The notes under the pieces were generated by a model that worked only from the letters and a program-made list of their open reading frames with translations, was not told the DNA's origin and searched no databases. Of a stretch of 53,954 nt of DNA, positions 18,615-26,947 are shown piece after piece. Location of the stretch: assembly GCA_022560695.1 (NCBI GenBank), contig JADFSP010000017.1, positions 1 to 53,954 of the forward strand, read 5' to 3'. Each line of letters begins with the position of its first letter. Positions within the stretch are counted from its first letter, which is position 1. The translations under genes were made by a program, and so were the position numbers. This stretch comes from Pseudomonadota bacterium. GTDB lineage: Bacteria > Pseudomonadota > Gammaproteobacteria > Steroidobacterales > Woeseiaceae.

Positions 18615-19202
18615 TCAGGCGCTGACCGCCCGGCGTAACTCCGCCAGTAGTACTTTCGGATCCGGCCGGTCGGATATGTGCTTCGACAGCTCGACAAAAC
18701 GAATGATGCCCGCCGGATCGATGACCAGTGCAGTCGGCCACACCGTATCGCCACCGTATTCCTTGTTGAATTCTTCCGGCACGCCCAACTGGTGCAACAG
18801 ACCGAGCTGCTTTGCAACGCCAAGTGACTCGTCGAGCCAGAAGTCGAACTCGACTTCGAAAAAATCGGCGACGCGACGGGTCGTCTCGAGCGGTTTCGGT
18901 GTCACGAAAATGAGCTTGCCGCCGAGATCGACGATATCCTTGTAATAGGACGTCAGGTCCTCGACCTGCGAGCTGCAGAATGGACACCAGCTACCGCGGA
19001 CGAAAAGCATCACCGTCGCAGATCCGATCAGATCGGTCGACCGAACCGGATCACTCTGTTCATCGACCGCCGCGAAATCGGGCAATGGTTTTCCGGTACG
19101 CAAAATGTCAGGCACAGGCCGGCCGGACTTGTTTCGAAACATCAGCCAGGACACTGCGACAAGCAGCGCTACGGCGGCTACCCAAATCACTGTTTGATTC
19201 AC
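18615..19202 (-). CDS. membrane-anchored peroxiredoxin-like (AhpC/TSA) protein
   Basis: The 195-residue product has one N-terminal membrane helix (VIWVAAVALLVAVSWLMF), then a thioredoxin-fold domain with VRGSWCPFCSSQVEDL. The cysteine pair CPFC is in the peroxiredoxin/AhpC-TSA position, and WPTALVIDPAGIIRF is the cis-proline region. It should face the periplasm and act as a thiol peroxidase or disulfide reductase. The GTG start overlaps the stop of the upstream quinone oxidoreductase (GTGA), so they form one transcript. Confidence 0.82.
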   Translation of the reverse strand: MNQTVIWVAAVALLVAVSWLMFRNKSGRPVPDILRTGKPLPDFAAVDEQSDPVRSTDLIGSATVMLFVRGSWCPFCSSQVEDLTSYYKDIVDLGGKLIFVTPKPLETTRRVADFFEVEFDFWLDESLGVAKQLGLLHQLGVPEEFNKEYGGDTVWPTALVIDPAGIIRFVELSKHISDRPDPKVLLAELRRAVSA

Positions 19203-20206
19203 GATAATTCCTTTTTCATTGATTCGTCAGCCACAGTCAGAACGATCTTGCCCATGTGACGGCTACTTTCCATCAGTTCATGCGCCAGCGCGGCGTCTCG
19301 CAGTGCAAATGTCTCATAGATTGTGGGAGCGATTGCGCCCGATTCAAGCAGTGGCAAAGCATTTTCGGCGAAACTTTTCGCGATCTGCGTCTTCTCCTCG
19401 ATTGTCTGGGGCCGCAGCGTGGAGCCCGTTAGTGTAAGCCGCTTTGCGACCACGACGCGCATGTTCAATTCCGCGACCGGTCCTTGCAGGAATGCGATGA
19501 TCACGTATCTGCCGTCGCGGGCCATCGAATCGAGGTTTTTTTGCATGTAAGGGCCGGCAACCATGTCGAGTAACACATCGACGCCCCGACCACCGGTGTA
19601 GTTGCCGACGATTTGCTGCCAGTCCTCGTCGCGGTAATTGATTGCCCGGTCGGCGCCGAGATTCTCGCAAAATCTGCATTTCTCGTCGGAGCCTGCCGTC
19701 GTGATGACCACGCAGCCGAATGCCTTCGCCAGCTGAATCGCAGTCGAACCAATGCCGCTCGAGCCGCCGTGCACCAAAAACGTTTCGCCATCCCTGAGCT
19801 TGCAGCGCATGAAGACGTTGTACCAGACAGTGAAAAACGTCTCGGGAATGGCGGCAGCCTCGGTAAGCGACATTCCGGTCGGTATCGGCAGGCAATGGTC
19901 CTCGTGGGCGTTGCAATACTCCGCATAGCCGCCGCCATGGGTCAGCGCCATAACCCGATCGCCAAGCCGCCAGCGGCTGGCAGAACCGCCCGCTGCCACA
20001 ACTTCACCCGCAATTTCGAGTCCGGGCAGCGGGCTGGCGTCCGGGGGTACGGGATACCGGCCAAGGCGCTGCAGGCAGTCGGGGCGATTAACCCCGGCTG
20101 CCGCAACCCGCACGAGGACTTCACGATCGCCAGGCGTCGGCACTGCTTGAGAGCTGATACGCAGAACCTCCGGCCCGCCCGGCGTTTCGATCGTAATCGC
20201 ATGCAT
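19199..20206 (-). CDS. NAD(P)H quinone oxidoreductase, PIG3/QOR type
   Basis: The 335-residue zinc-free medium-chain reductase has the N-terminal GroES-like domain (AAAGVNRPDCLQRLGRYP), VHGGSSGIGSTAIQLAKAFG for NADPH binding, and DVLLDMVAGPYMQKNLD; the structural zinc cysteines are absent. PIG3/TP53I3-like enzymes reduce quinones by one electron. The open frame reaches 20371 and would run into the divergent aacS leader. ATG 20206 starts at MHAITIETPGGPEVL, where the family begins; GTG 20230 is an alternative. It precedes the peroxiredoxin gene, and both are plausibly linked to redox stress. Confidence 0.87.
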   Translation of the reverse strand: MHAITIETPGGPEVLRISSQAVPTPGDREVLVRVAAAGVNRPDCLQRLGRYPVPPDASPLPGLEIAGEVVAAGGSASRWRLGDRVMALTHGGGYAEYCNAHEDHCLPIPTGMSLTEAAAIPETFFTVWYNVFMRCKLRDGETFLVHGGSSGIGSTAIQLAKAFGCVVITTAGSDEKCRFCENLGADRAINYRDEDWQQIVGNYTGGRGVDVLLDMVAGPYMQKNLDSMARDGRYVIIAFLQGPVAELNMRVVVAKRLTLTGSTLRPQTIEEKTQIAKSFAENALPLLESGAIAPTIYETFALRDAALAHELMESSRHMGKIVLTVADESMKKELS

Positions 20207-20358
20207 TGTGTCAGGAATCGTTGCGGTCACTTTGCTGCCATCTTGTTGCCTTGCTGACTGGTTGAGTATCACCTTCTGCGGGGCGTGGACACAAGTGATG
20301 TTATGTGCATACTGAAGCGCCTCGCTACGATCGCCTATGTCCGACAGACTTACAGGCA

Positions 20359-22308
20359 ATGAAAAACACAACGACCGAAAATCCGATCATCTGGACGCCT
20401 GGAAAGAAGCGGCAACAATCTTCCTCGATGTACCGCTTCATGTCAGACAACGGGTTCGACAATTATGACGATCTGCACCGGTGGTCTATCGAGGAATCAG
20501 CTTCCTTCTGGGAGTCATTGTGTGAGTTTTGCGGCGTCGAATTCAGCGTCACCGCAAGCCACACGATCAGCCGCCCCGATAACATCATGGATGCGGGATG
20601 GTTCGCCGGCAGCGAGATAAACTATGCCGCGCATCTATTGCGATTCAGTGGCGAACGGCCGGCGCTGGTCTGCTGCGGCGAGGACGGTAGTCGACGCGAA
20701 CTGAGTTTTGACGAACTGCGCCAGGCCGTCGCAGACGCCGCCGCAGGTCTGCGCCGCGCGGGTGTGGGCAAAGGCGATCGCGTTGGCGGATTCCTACCTA
20801 ATTGCCCCGAAGCCATCATCGCCATGCTGGCGAGCGCGAGTATGGGCGCAGTATGGTCATCTTGTTCACCCGATTTCGGCATCAACGGCGTTGTCGACCG
20901 CTTCGGGGAGATTGAGCCGAAGGTCCTTATTGCCGCGAACGGCTACATGTACGACGGTAAACGCATCGACTCGATGCCGACGATTGCCGGGATCATCGAG
21001 CGTATACCGAGCATAAAAAAAACGGTACTCGTGCCGTTCGCAAGCGATGAAGCAGGGACCGGGACCGCAACGAATGTTGTGAGGTGGGACGATTTCGTTG
21101 TCACCGAATCGACGCTGTCTTTCGCATCGGTCGCGTTCGACCATCCGCTGTTCATCATGTACTCCTCGGGCACGACAGGCGCTCCAAAATGCATCGTGCA
21201 CGGCCATGGCGGGACATTGTTACAGCACCTGAAGGAACACGTGCTGCACTGCGACCTCGGGGAAGATGACAGACTCTTTTACTTTACGACCTGCGGTTGG
21301 ATGATGTGGAACTGGCTCGCGAGCGGGCTGGCCAGCGGCGCGACGCTCATTCTCTTCGACGGTTCGCCTTTCTTTGCTGATGGCCGCGTTCTGTGGAAGA
21401 TGGCGGAGCGGGAAAACGTCACGGTGTTTGGCACGAGCGCGAAATACATTTCTGCGCTGGAGAAAGCCGGCATCAGGCCGAAAGATGAGTTCCGCTTGCC
21501 TGACCTGCGCGCCGTCTTGTCGACGGGTTCGCCGCTCGCGCCGGAGAGTTTTGATTACGTTTACGATGCGATTGGCGATGACCTCCAGTTATCGTCAATA
21601 GCCGGTGGCACCGATCTCCTGGCTTGCTTCGCGATCGGTAATCCAATTCTGCCGGTGCGCCGCGGGGAATTGCAGTGTCGTAGCCTCGGCATGGCCATGG
21701 AAATATTTGACGAACATGGCAACTCGGTTATTGGACAACGAGGCGAACTTGTGTGCACGAGGCCGTTCCCGTCAACCCCGGTCGGTTTCTGGAACGACGA
21801 AGACGACAGCCGCTATCGTGCCGCCTATTTCGAGCGGTTTCCCGGCGTGTGGGCGCACGGTGATTTTGCCGAACTGCTGGCCAGTGGCGGCATTATCATT
21901 CATGGTCGCTCGGACGCGGTACTGAATCCCGGCGGCGTGCGCATTGGCACCGCTGAGATATACCGGCAGGTCGAAAAACTCGATGAAGTCCTTGAGAGCA
22001 TCGCGATTGGACAGCGCTGGGGAGACGATGTTCGTATCGTGCTGTTCGTCGTACTGCGATCGGGCGCGCAACTTGATGACGCCATGTGCCATCGAATTCG
22101 CAACGTGATCAGGGAAAACACGACACCGAGGCATGTACCGGCGAAAATCGTCGCCGTTGCGGAGATTCCACGAACCAAGAGCGGCAAGATCGTTGAAATC
22201 GCAGTTCGTGCTGTCGTGCATGGCGAACGTGTGGCGAATGCCGAGGCGCTGGAAAATCCGGACGCGCTGGCCTGTTTTCGCGATATTGCCGAACTCGCAG
22301 AGGATTAG
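20359..22308 (+). CDS. aacS: acetoacetate-CoA ligase (acetoacetyl-CoA synthetase)
   Basis: The 649-residue ANL-family ligase has the AacS opening IIWTPGKKRQQSSSMYRFM with DNIMDAGWFAGSEINYA, the P-loop YSSGTTGAPKCIVHG, the AMP-site GVWAHGDFA, and the C-terminal lysine in IPRTKSGKIVEI. It activates acetoacetate with ATP and CoA, letting the cell use ketone bodies or polyhydroxybutyrate products. The frame is open from GTG 20305; ATG 20359 matches the family start. An inverted-repeat structure begins three bases after its stop. Confidence 0.92.
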   Translation: MKNTTTENPIIWTPGKKRQQSSSMYRFMSDNGFDNYDDLHRWSIEESASFWESLCEFCGVEFSVTASHTISRPDNIMDAGWFAGSEINYAAHLLRFSGERPALVCCGEDGSRRELSFDELRQAVADAAAGLRRAGVGKGDRVGGFLPNCPEAIIAMLASASMGAVWSSCSPDFGINGVVDRFGEIEPKVLIAANGYMYDGKRIDSMPTIAGIIERIPSIKKTVLVPFASDEAGTGTATNVVRWDDFVVTESTLSFASVAFDHPLFIMYSSGTTGAPKCIVHGHGGTLLQHLKEHVLHCDLGEDDRLFYFTTCGWMMWNWLASGLASGATLILFDGSPFFADGRVLWKMAERENVTVFGTSAKYISALEKAGIRPKDEFRLPDLRAVLSTGSPLAPESFDYVYDAIGDDLQLSSIAGGTDLLACFAIGNPILPVRRGELQCRSLGMAMEIFDEHGNSVIGQRGELVCTRPFPSTPVGFWNDEDDSRYRAAYFERFPGVWAHGDFAELLASGGIIIHGRSDAVLNPGGVRIGTAEIYRQVEKLDEVLESIAIGQRWGDDVRIVLFVVLRSGAQLDDAMCHRIRNVIRENTTPRHVPAKIVAVAEIPRTKSGKIVEIAVRAVVHGERVANAEALENPDALACFRDIAELAED

Positions 22309-22310
22309 AG

Positions 22311-22420
22311 AAAGTGGGGTCGAAAAAAGAAAAAAGTGGGGTCGAACCGAAGTTTTTCGTAAGATAATGGGTGACCAAGTGGCTTCGTCAAACAAAAACT
22401 TCGGTTCGACCCCACTTTTT
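22311..22420. repeat. REP/MITE-like palindrome with 27-bp perfect arms
   Basis: The arms at 22331-22357 and 22394-22420 are exact reverse complements over 27 bases, with core AAGTGGGGTCGAACCGAAG flanked by A and T runs, around a 36-base loop. A third, shorter copy (AAAGTGGGGTCGAA) stands directly before the left arm at 22311-22324. GTGGGGTC-type palindromes are known in gammaproteobacterial genomes near IS200-like Y1 (RAYT) transposases; no such gene is in this window. The hairpin lies between aacS and the ribosome binding site of glpK. The T run after the right arm means it could also terminate transcription. Confidence 0.8.
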
Positions 22421-22439
22421 CGCGGTCGGGAGCGCCCCG

Positions 22440-23927
22440 ATGAGTAAGCGCTATTTACTGGCCATCGATCAGGGCACAAGTAGCAGCCGTGCCGTAATTT
22501 ACGGTCACGATGCTTCTGCCGTCGCCAGCGCTCAGCAGGAGTTCGCTCAGCATTATCCGCAGCCCGGTTGGGTCGAACACGACCCGGAAGCTATCTGGGG
22601 TTCCGTGCAAAGCGTTACGCGCGAAGCCATGCGGGGTGCAGGTGCAAGGGCTGCCGATATCACCGCGATCGGGATCACGAACCAGCGTGAGACTACGTTG
22701 ATCTGGGACCGGCAGACCGGCCGTTGCGTCTACAACGCAATCGTGTGGCAGGACCGTCGCACGGCCGGGCAGTGTGAGGCGCTAAAGGAAAATGGCGCAG
22801 AGACGAAAGTCATTGAGAAGACCGGCTTGCGCCTCGATCCATACTTTTCGGCGACGAAGGTTGCGTGGATTCTCGACAATGTTGACGGTGTGCGGCAACT
22901 CGCGAACGATGGCAAGCTGGCCTTTGGCACGGTCGATTGCTTCTTGCTGTGGCGTTTGAGCGGTGGTCGCGTCCATGCGACCGATGCGACCAATGCTTCC
23001 CGTACGATGTTGTTTAACATTCACACTCAGGCCTGGGACGACGAACTGCTTGGGCTGTTCGACATCCCGGCATCGCTGTTGCCCGAGGTGCTGGATTGCG
23101 CCGCTGATTTCGGCGTTACCGACGAATGCACGCTCGGTGGCACTGTACCCGTGTGCGGCATCGCTGGAGATCAACAGGCAGCGCTGATTGGCCAGGCCGG
23201 CTTCCGCAAGGGCATGACCAAGAGCACCTACGGGACGGGCTGTTTCGTCATCACGAATACGGGCGACAACGCACTGCGCAGCCAGAACCAGTTGTTGACG
23301 ACCATCGCGAGCCGCCTCGATGGCGCGGTAACCTATGGACTTGAAGGCAGTGTGTTCATCGCGGGCTCGGCAATTCAGTGGCTGCGTGACGAGCTGCATG
23401 TCATCGCCGCTGCGTCGGACACGGAGAAGATTGCTGCGGCGTGCGGCGTCGTCGACGATGTCCATGTCGTTCCTGCGTTCACGGGTCTTGGTGCGCCTTA
23501 TTGGGACCCGCATGCCCGTGGAGCGATACTCGGCCTGACACGCGGCAGCGGCCGCGAGCAGATCGTCACGGCGACATTGCAGGCCGTTGCGTTCCAAACA
23601 CGAGACCTTATCGATGCCATGTCGAACGACGGTGTTGCGCCAAATGTGATTCGTGTCGATGGCGGCATGGTTGCCAATAACTGGTTTCTGCAATTCCTTG
23701 CAGACATTCTGGGCATCCCGGTCGAACGGCCGGAGAACGTCGAATCAACGGTACTTGGCGCCGCGTACCTGGCTGCTTACCAGAGCAGGATTATTGCTTC
23801 GATCGACGACGTTGCGGCGTTGTGGCGTCGCGATCGCGTATTCGATCCGGCCATGTCCGGCGATCGGCGAGAGTCCCTGCTGGCCGGTTGGAGGCAGGCA
23901 GTGCAACGCGTGCGCTCCAGCAATTGA
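22440..23927 (+). CDS. glpK: glycerol kinase
   Basis: The 495-residue FGGY-family kinase begins LAIDQGTSSSRAVIY (phosphate 1), continues with ITNQRETTLIWDR and TYGTGCFVITNTGD, and ends with DGGMVANNWFLQF, the standard GlpK motifs. It phosphorylates glycerol to sn-glycerol-3-phosphate, the substrate of GlpD encoded at 47240. GGGAG seven bases before ATG 22440 sets the start. The longer open frame from 22371 runs through the right arm of the upstream palindrome and is not coding. Confidence 0.95.
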   Translation: MSKRYLLAIDQGTSSSRAVIYGHDASAVASAQQEFAQHYPQPGWVEHDPEAIWGSVQSVTREAMRGAGARAADITAIGITNQRETTLIWDRQTGRCVYNAIVWQDRRTAGQCEALKENGAETKVIEKTGLRLDPYFSATKVAWILDNVDGVRQLANDGKLAFGTVDCFLLWRLSGGRVHATDATNASRTMLFNIHTQAWDDELLGLFDIPASLLPEVLDCAADFGVTDECTLGGTVPVCGIAGDQQAALIGQAGFRKGMTKSTYGTGCFVITNTGDNALRSQNQLLTTIASRLDGAVTYGLEGSVFIAGSAIQWLRDELHVIAAASDTEKIAAACGVVDDVHVVPAFTGLGAPYWDPHARGAILGLTRGSGREQIVTATLQAVAFQTRDLIDAMSNDGVAPNVIRVDGGMVANNWFLQFLADILGIPVERPENVESTVLGAAYLAAYQSRIIASIDDVAALWRRDRVFDPAMSGDRRESLLAGWRQAVQRVRSSN

Positions 23928-23953
23928 GTGTTCTGCCGCGCCTCGACCGAGTA

Positions 23954-24346
23954 CTAGGACAGGAACCGCAGCCAGGCGACGGTCGCCCAAACCGCCACGA
24001 CGATCACGAGGCTTACGAATACGGCAGCGGAGCCAAGGTCTTTTGCATGCCCCGATAGTTCGTGGTGTTCTTCGCCGATACGATCGACAGTTGCCTCGAT
24101 GGCTGAATTCAATAACTCGACAATGAGTACCAAAACACAGCAGGCAATCAGTAACAGCCGCTCTATCCCACTGCGGCCGAGCCAGACGGCAGCCGGTACC
24201 AGGACCAGAGTCAGACCGACTTCCTGACGGAAGGCGGCTTCGTGTCTCCACGCATGTGCGAAGCCCTGCGCCGAATAACGAGTGGCGCGAAGAATTCTGC
24301 GGATTCCGGAGTTGCCCACTGACGCCCCCCTGTTTGGCGTGTGCAC
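23954..24346 (-). CDS. dgkA: diacylglycerol kinase, DgkA family
   Basis: The 130-residue inner membrane protein has three hydrophobic helices. The catalytic signature appears as VELLNSAIEATVDRI, followed by HAKDLGSAAVF. It phosphorylates diacylglycerol (or undecaprenol in relatives) with ATP to recycle membrane lipids. The GTG start at 24346 gives a basic N-terminus ahead of RATRYSAQGFAHAWRHEAAFRQE, as in E. coli DgkA. It converges on glpK with a 26-bp gap and is divergent from the kinase cluster. Confidence 0.9.
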   Translation of the reverse strand: MHTPNRGASVGNSGIRRILRATRYSAQGFAHAWRHEAAFRQEVGLTLVLVPAAVWLGRSGIERLLLIACCVLVLIVELLNSAIEATVDRIGEEHHELSGHAKDLGSAAVFVSLVIVVAVWATVAWLRFLS

Positions 24347-24487
24347 ATTGTAGTAAATATTGATGACTCGATGCGCTGAAGCAGCACGAGCAGCGATTTG
24401 ATAGCGCTTGACTCAGCCGGCGACACACCCAATGATTGCGGCGCATCCATGCGTTGCAGTCATTAAGACAACGGAGTGTGACCGGCA

Positions 24488-25774
24488 TTGCTCAGGGCCC
24501 GGCAAAAGATCGGCAAATACAGGATTTCGGGCCGCATTGCGTCGGGTCCGCTGGCTGATGTATATCGGGCCTACGACACGATTCATCGCACTCGTGTTGC
24601 CCTGAAGATACCCAAGGAAAGCGGGCATACCGGCCACGAGGAATTCCTGCACGAAGTGCAGGTTGCGGCAAAGCTCGGACATCCCAATATCCTGCCGGTT
24701 CTGAATGCCAGCTACATCGGCGAACATTTCGTCATCGCCATGGAGCTTGGAGAAGAATCGCTAGCGGATCGGCTCGAGCGCCGCATTTCCACCGCGCGAG
24801 CGCTCGACCTTGCGGGTCAGGCATTGGCCGGACTGGCGCATGCGCATGAACACAAGATCATCCATTGCGACATCAAGCCCGAGAATTTCATTCTGTTTCC
24901 CGGCGATCAATTGAGACTGGCCGATTTTGGTTTCGCCAAGATCAGCCTGCGCACCGTAAAGGCGTCCGGGTCAGGCACGATCGATTACATTGCGCCGGAG
25001 CAGGCGATGGGCCGGCCGAAATTTCAGTCCGATGTTTTCTCGCTCGGGCTCGTCCTGTACAGACTTTTCTCAGGCCGCTTGCCCGAGTGGCCATTCGCAT
25101 GGCCGATGGTGGGACACGAGCGCCTGTCGGCCCGAGTCCGGCCCGAATTTGTCGCGATGCTGCGCAAGGCGATCCAGCTCGACCCGGCGAAACGATATCG
25201 TGACGCTACGCAGATGCTGGCGGCATTTGAACGTCCCCGCAGCCACGCACGCAAGCAAAAACGCATCAAGGCGCGCAACGGCACGAAGGCAGGCACGTCC
25301 TGGCGCCAGCTTCAGTGGCGTGAATTTCAGCGCAAATTTCGCAAGGTTCTCGACACGCGCCACCAGTGCCGCCGTTGCGAAGGCCCCGTCGCGGAAAGCA
25401 TGCAGGCATGCCCCTGGTGTGGTTTTGACAATCCGGCGCGCGGCTCCGAATCGACGCTCCCGTCGAGTTGCCCACGCTGCGAGCGTGGCGTCAAGAATGA
25501 CTGGGATTACTGTGCATGGTGCTACGGGCCCGGATTTGTCGAGGAAGTCACGCGCCGCTATCCGGATCGGCGCTACACCGTGCGTTGTAGCAATGCGCGT
25601 TGTCGCGGCGGGCTCATGATGTTCATGCGTTATTGCCCGTGGTGTCGGACAAAGGTCCGGCGACGCTGGAAAATGCCCGGTGGCCGCAGTTCGTGCAAGG
25701 CGTGCAGGTGGGGTATCGCACAGGAGTTCTGGAACTACTGCGCCTGGTGCCGCGAGCCCGTGCGGCGTGAGTAG
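24488..25774 (+). CDS. Ser/Thr protein kinase with four C-terminal zinc ribbons
   Basis: The product has 428 residues. A Hanks-type kinase domain (about 8-250) shows a glycine loop IASGPLADVY, VALK, the catalytic loop HCDIKPENF with Asp128, ADFGFA, and the APEQ motif in DYIAPEQAMG. After a basic linker come four Cys-x2-Cys-type pairs from residue 293: CRRCEG...CPWCG, CPRCER...CAWCY, CSNARC...CPWC and CKACRW...CAWC, i.e. serial zinc ribbons. No membrane helix is seen, so it is cytoplasmic. TTG 24488 is the only workable start; GGAG lies eleven bases upstream. It is the first gene of the 15-kb cluster, followed 24 bp later by its likely phosphatase partner. The ribbons may bind a nucleic acid or protein partner (inference). 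Confidence 0.88.
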   Translation: MLRARQKIGKYRISGRIASGPLADVYRAYDTIHRTRVALKIPKESGHTGHEEFLHEVQVAAKLGHPNILPVLNASYIGEHFVIAMELGEESLADRLERRISTARALDLAGQALAGLAHAHEHKIIHCDIKPENFILFPGDQLRLADFGFAKISLRTVKASGSGTIDYIAPEQAMGRPKFQSDVFSLGLVLYRLFSGRLPEWPFAWPMVGHERLSARVRPEFVAMLRKAIQLDPAKRYRDATQMLAAFERPRSHARKQKRIKARNGTKAGTSWRQLQWREFQRKFRKVLDTRHQCRRCEGPVAESMQACPWCGFDNPARGSESTLPSSCPRCERGVKNDWDYCAWCYGPGFVEEVTRRYPDRRYTVRCSNARCRGGLMMFMRYCPWCRTKVRRRWKMPGGRSSCKACRWGIAQEFWNYCAWCREPVRRE

Positions 25775-25798
25775 TCGCGCGGCCAGGGATGTACACAG

Positions 25799-26617
25799 AT
25801 GACGCAATTGTCTGATCGCATCATATTGCTGGACGGAGCGACCGCACCGGACATGCAAACTGCTCCTGTCGGCGGTGGCATCATGATCGCCTATACGTGC
25901 CGCTCGCCCGACAAGCAAACGGAAAACGAAGACACCGTTGCGATCATTCCCTGGGGCCCGCAAGCGGTCGTTCTCGTCATTGCCGATGGCGCGGGCGGCT
26001 TACCCGCCGGCAAACGCGCGTCACTGATGGCAATCCAAACAATGATCGCGTCATTGCAGGCGGCCATGGCTGAAACGATGTTGCTCAGAAACGCGATTCT
26101 CAATGGCATCGAAGCCGCTAACAAGGCCGTGATGGGTCTCGCCAGTGGATCGGCCACGACACTGACTGTCGTGACGATCGAAGGGCTGATCGCGCGCGCG
26201 TACCAAATTGGCGACTCGGAAGCGATGATCGTCGGACAGCGCGGCCAGCTCAAGTTACAGACGACGGCACACTCGCCGACGGGTTTCGCGGTCGAGGCCG
26301 GATTCCTGGATGAGAGGGCGGCGCTGCATCATGCGCAACGGCATCTCGTGTCGAATTTTGTCGGCATGAGTGACATGCGCATCGATGTCGGCGCCATGCT
26401 CGAACTCAAACCGCGAGACACGGTGCTGCTCGCGAGTGACGGACTGACGGACAACGTGCATTTCGACGAAATTGTCGAGCGCGTTCGCAAAGGGCCGCTG
26501 GATCGAGCGGTTGAGGCCGTTATCGATCTCGCGCATCACCGTATGGTGTCCGATCACAGCAGCAAACCGTGCAAGCCGGACGATTTGTCGCTGATTCTTT
26601 ATCGCAAGACTCCGTGA
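25799..26617 (+). CDS. PP2C-family Ser/Thr protein phosphatase
   Basis: The 272-residue protein has all PP2C metal-site motifs: NEDTVAI (first Asp/Glu), VIADGAGG, GDSEAMIV, LLASDGLTDNV and the terminal PDDLSLILYR. It dephosphorylates phospho-Ser/Thr using Mn or Mg. The 25-residue extension before TCRSPDKQTENED is longer than in minimal bacterial forms. It follows the zinc-ribbon kinase closely; a kinase-phosphatase pair at the head of the cluster is the usual organisation of bacterial Ser/Thr signalling modules. Confidence 0.88.
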   Translation: MTQLSDRIILLDGATAPDMQTAPVGGGIMIAYTCRSPDKQTENEDTVAIIPWGPQAVVLVIADGAGGLPAGKRASLMAIQTMIASLQAAMAETMLLRNAILNGIEAANKAVMGLASGSATTLTVVTIEGLIARAYQIGDSEAMIVGQRGQLKLQTTAHSPTGFAVEAGFLDERAALHHAQRHLVSNFVGMSDMRIDVGAMLELKPRDTVLLASDGLTDNVHFDEIVERVRKGPLDRAVEAVIDLAHHRMVSDHSSKPCKPDDLSLILYRKTP

Positions 26618-26947
26618 CCGGCACAGGACGCCCGCGGCGGCGATCAGGGCTCCTTGCTGCACACTGCACGTTCAACGCTAAATAACATAAAATCAACATG
26701 TTATGCATCGCAAGTCACAACGTTCCGCGGTCTGTATGCTGGATTATGGAAGCTATTGATCACGCTGCGGCGCCGTATTATCGTCAGCGTGAATACAGGA
26801 GCACATCTTCATACGCGATTTCGTGTAGATTGAAAGGGAACTCAAACGTGTCTCGACAGCTCAAACGTAGCGATACCGGAGCGATCGGGCTGCGGCGGCG
26901 AAACGTGATTCAGGCGTGAAGACTCGCCATCAATGAGGTGTACGTCG
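26618..26947. promoter_or_regulatory. 330-bp non-coding gap with a short palindrome
   Basis: Between the phosphatase gene and the first lipoprotein gene I see no credible gene. A short plus-strand frame (26698-26919) lacks a ribosome binding site and family-like features. An inverted repeat, TAACAT at 26683-26688 and ATGTTA at 26698-26703 with a nine-base spacer, sits in the only AT-rich patch and could be an operator or overlap a promoter for the lipoprotein-to-VWA run. No clear -35/-10 pair could be assigned. Confidence 0.35.

Noticed and set aside
22371..22439. N-terminal extension of glycerol kinase
   Set aside because: It translates the arm of the palindrome; the SD and family alignment start at 22440.
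26698..26919. 73-codon ORF in the gap before the lipoprotein gene
   Set aside because: No ribosome binding site, unlikely composition, and it covers the AT-rich palindrome.
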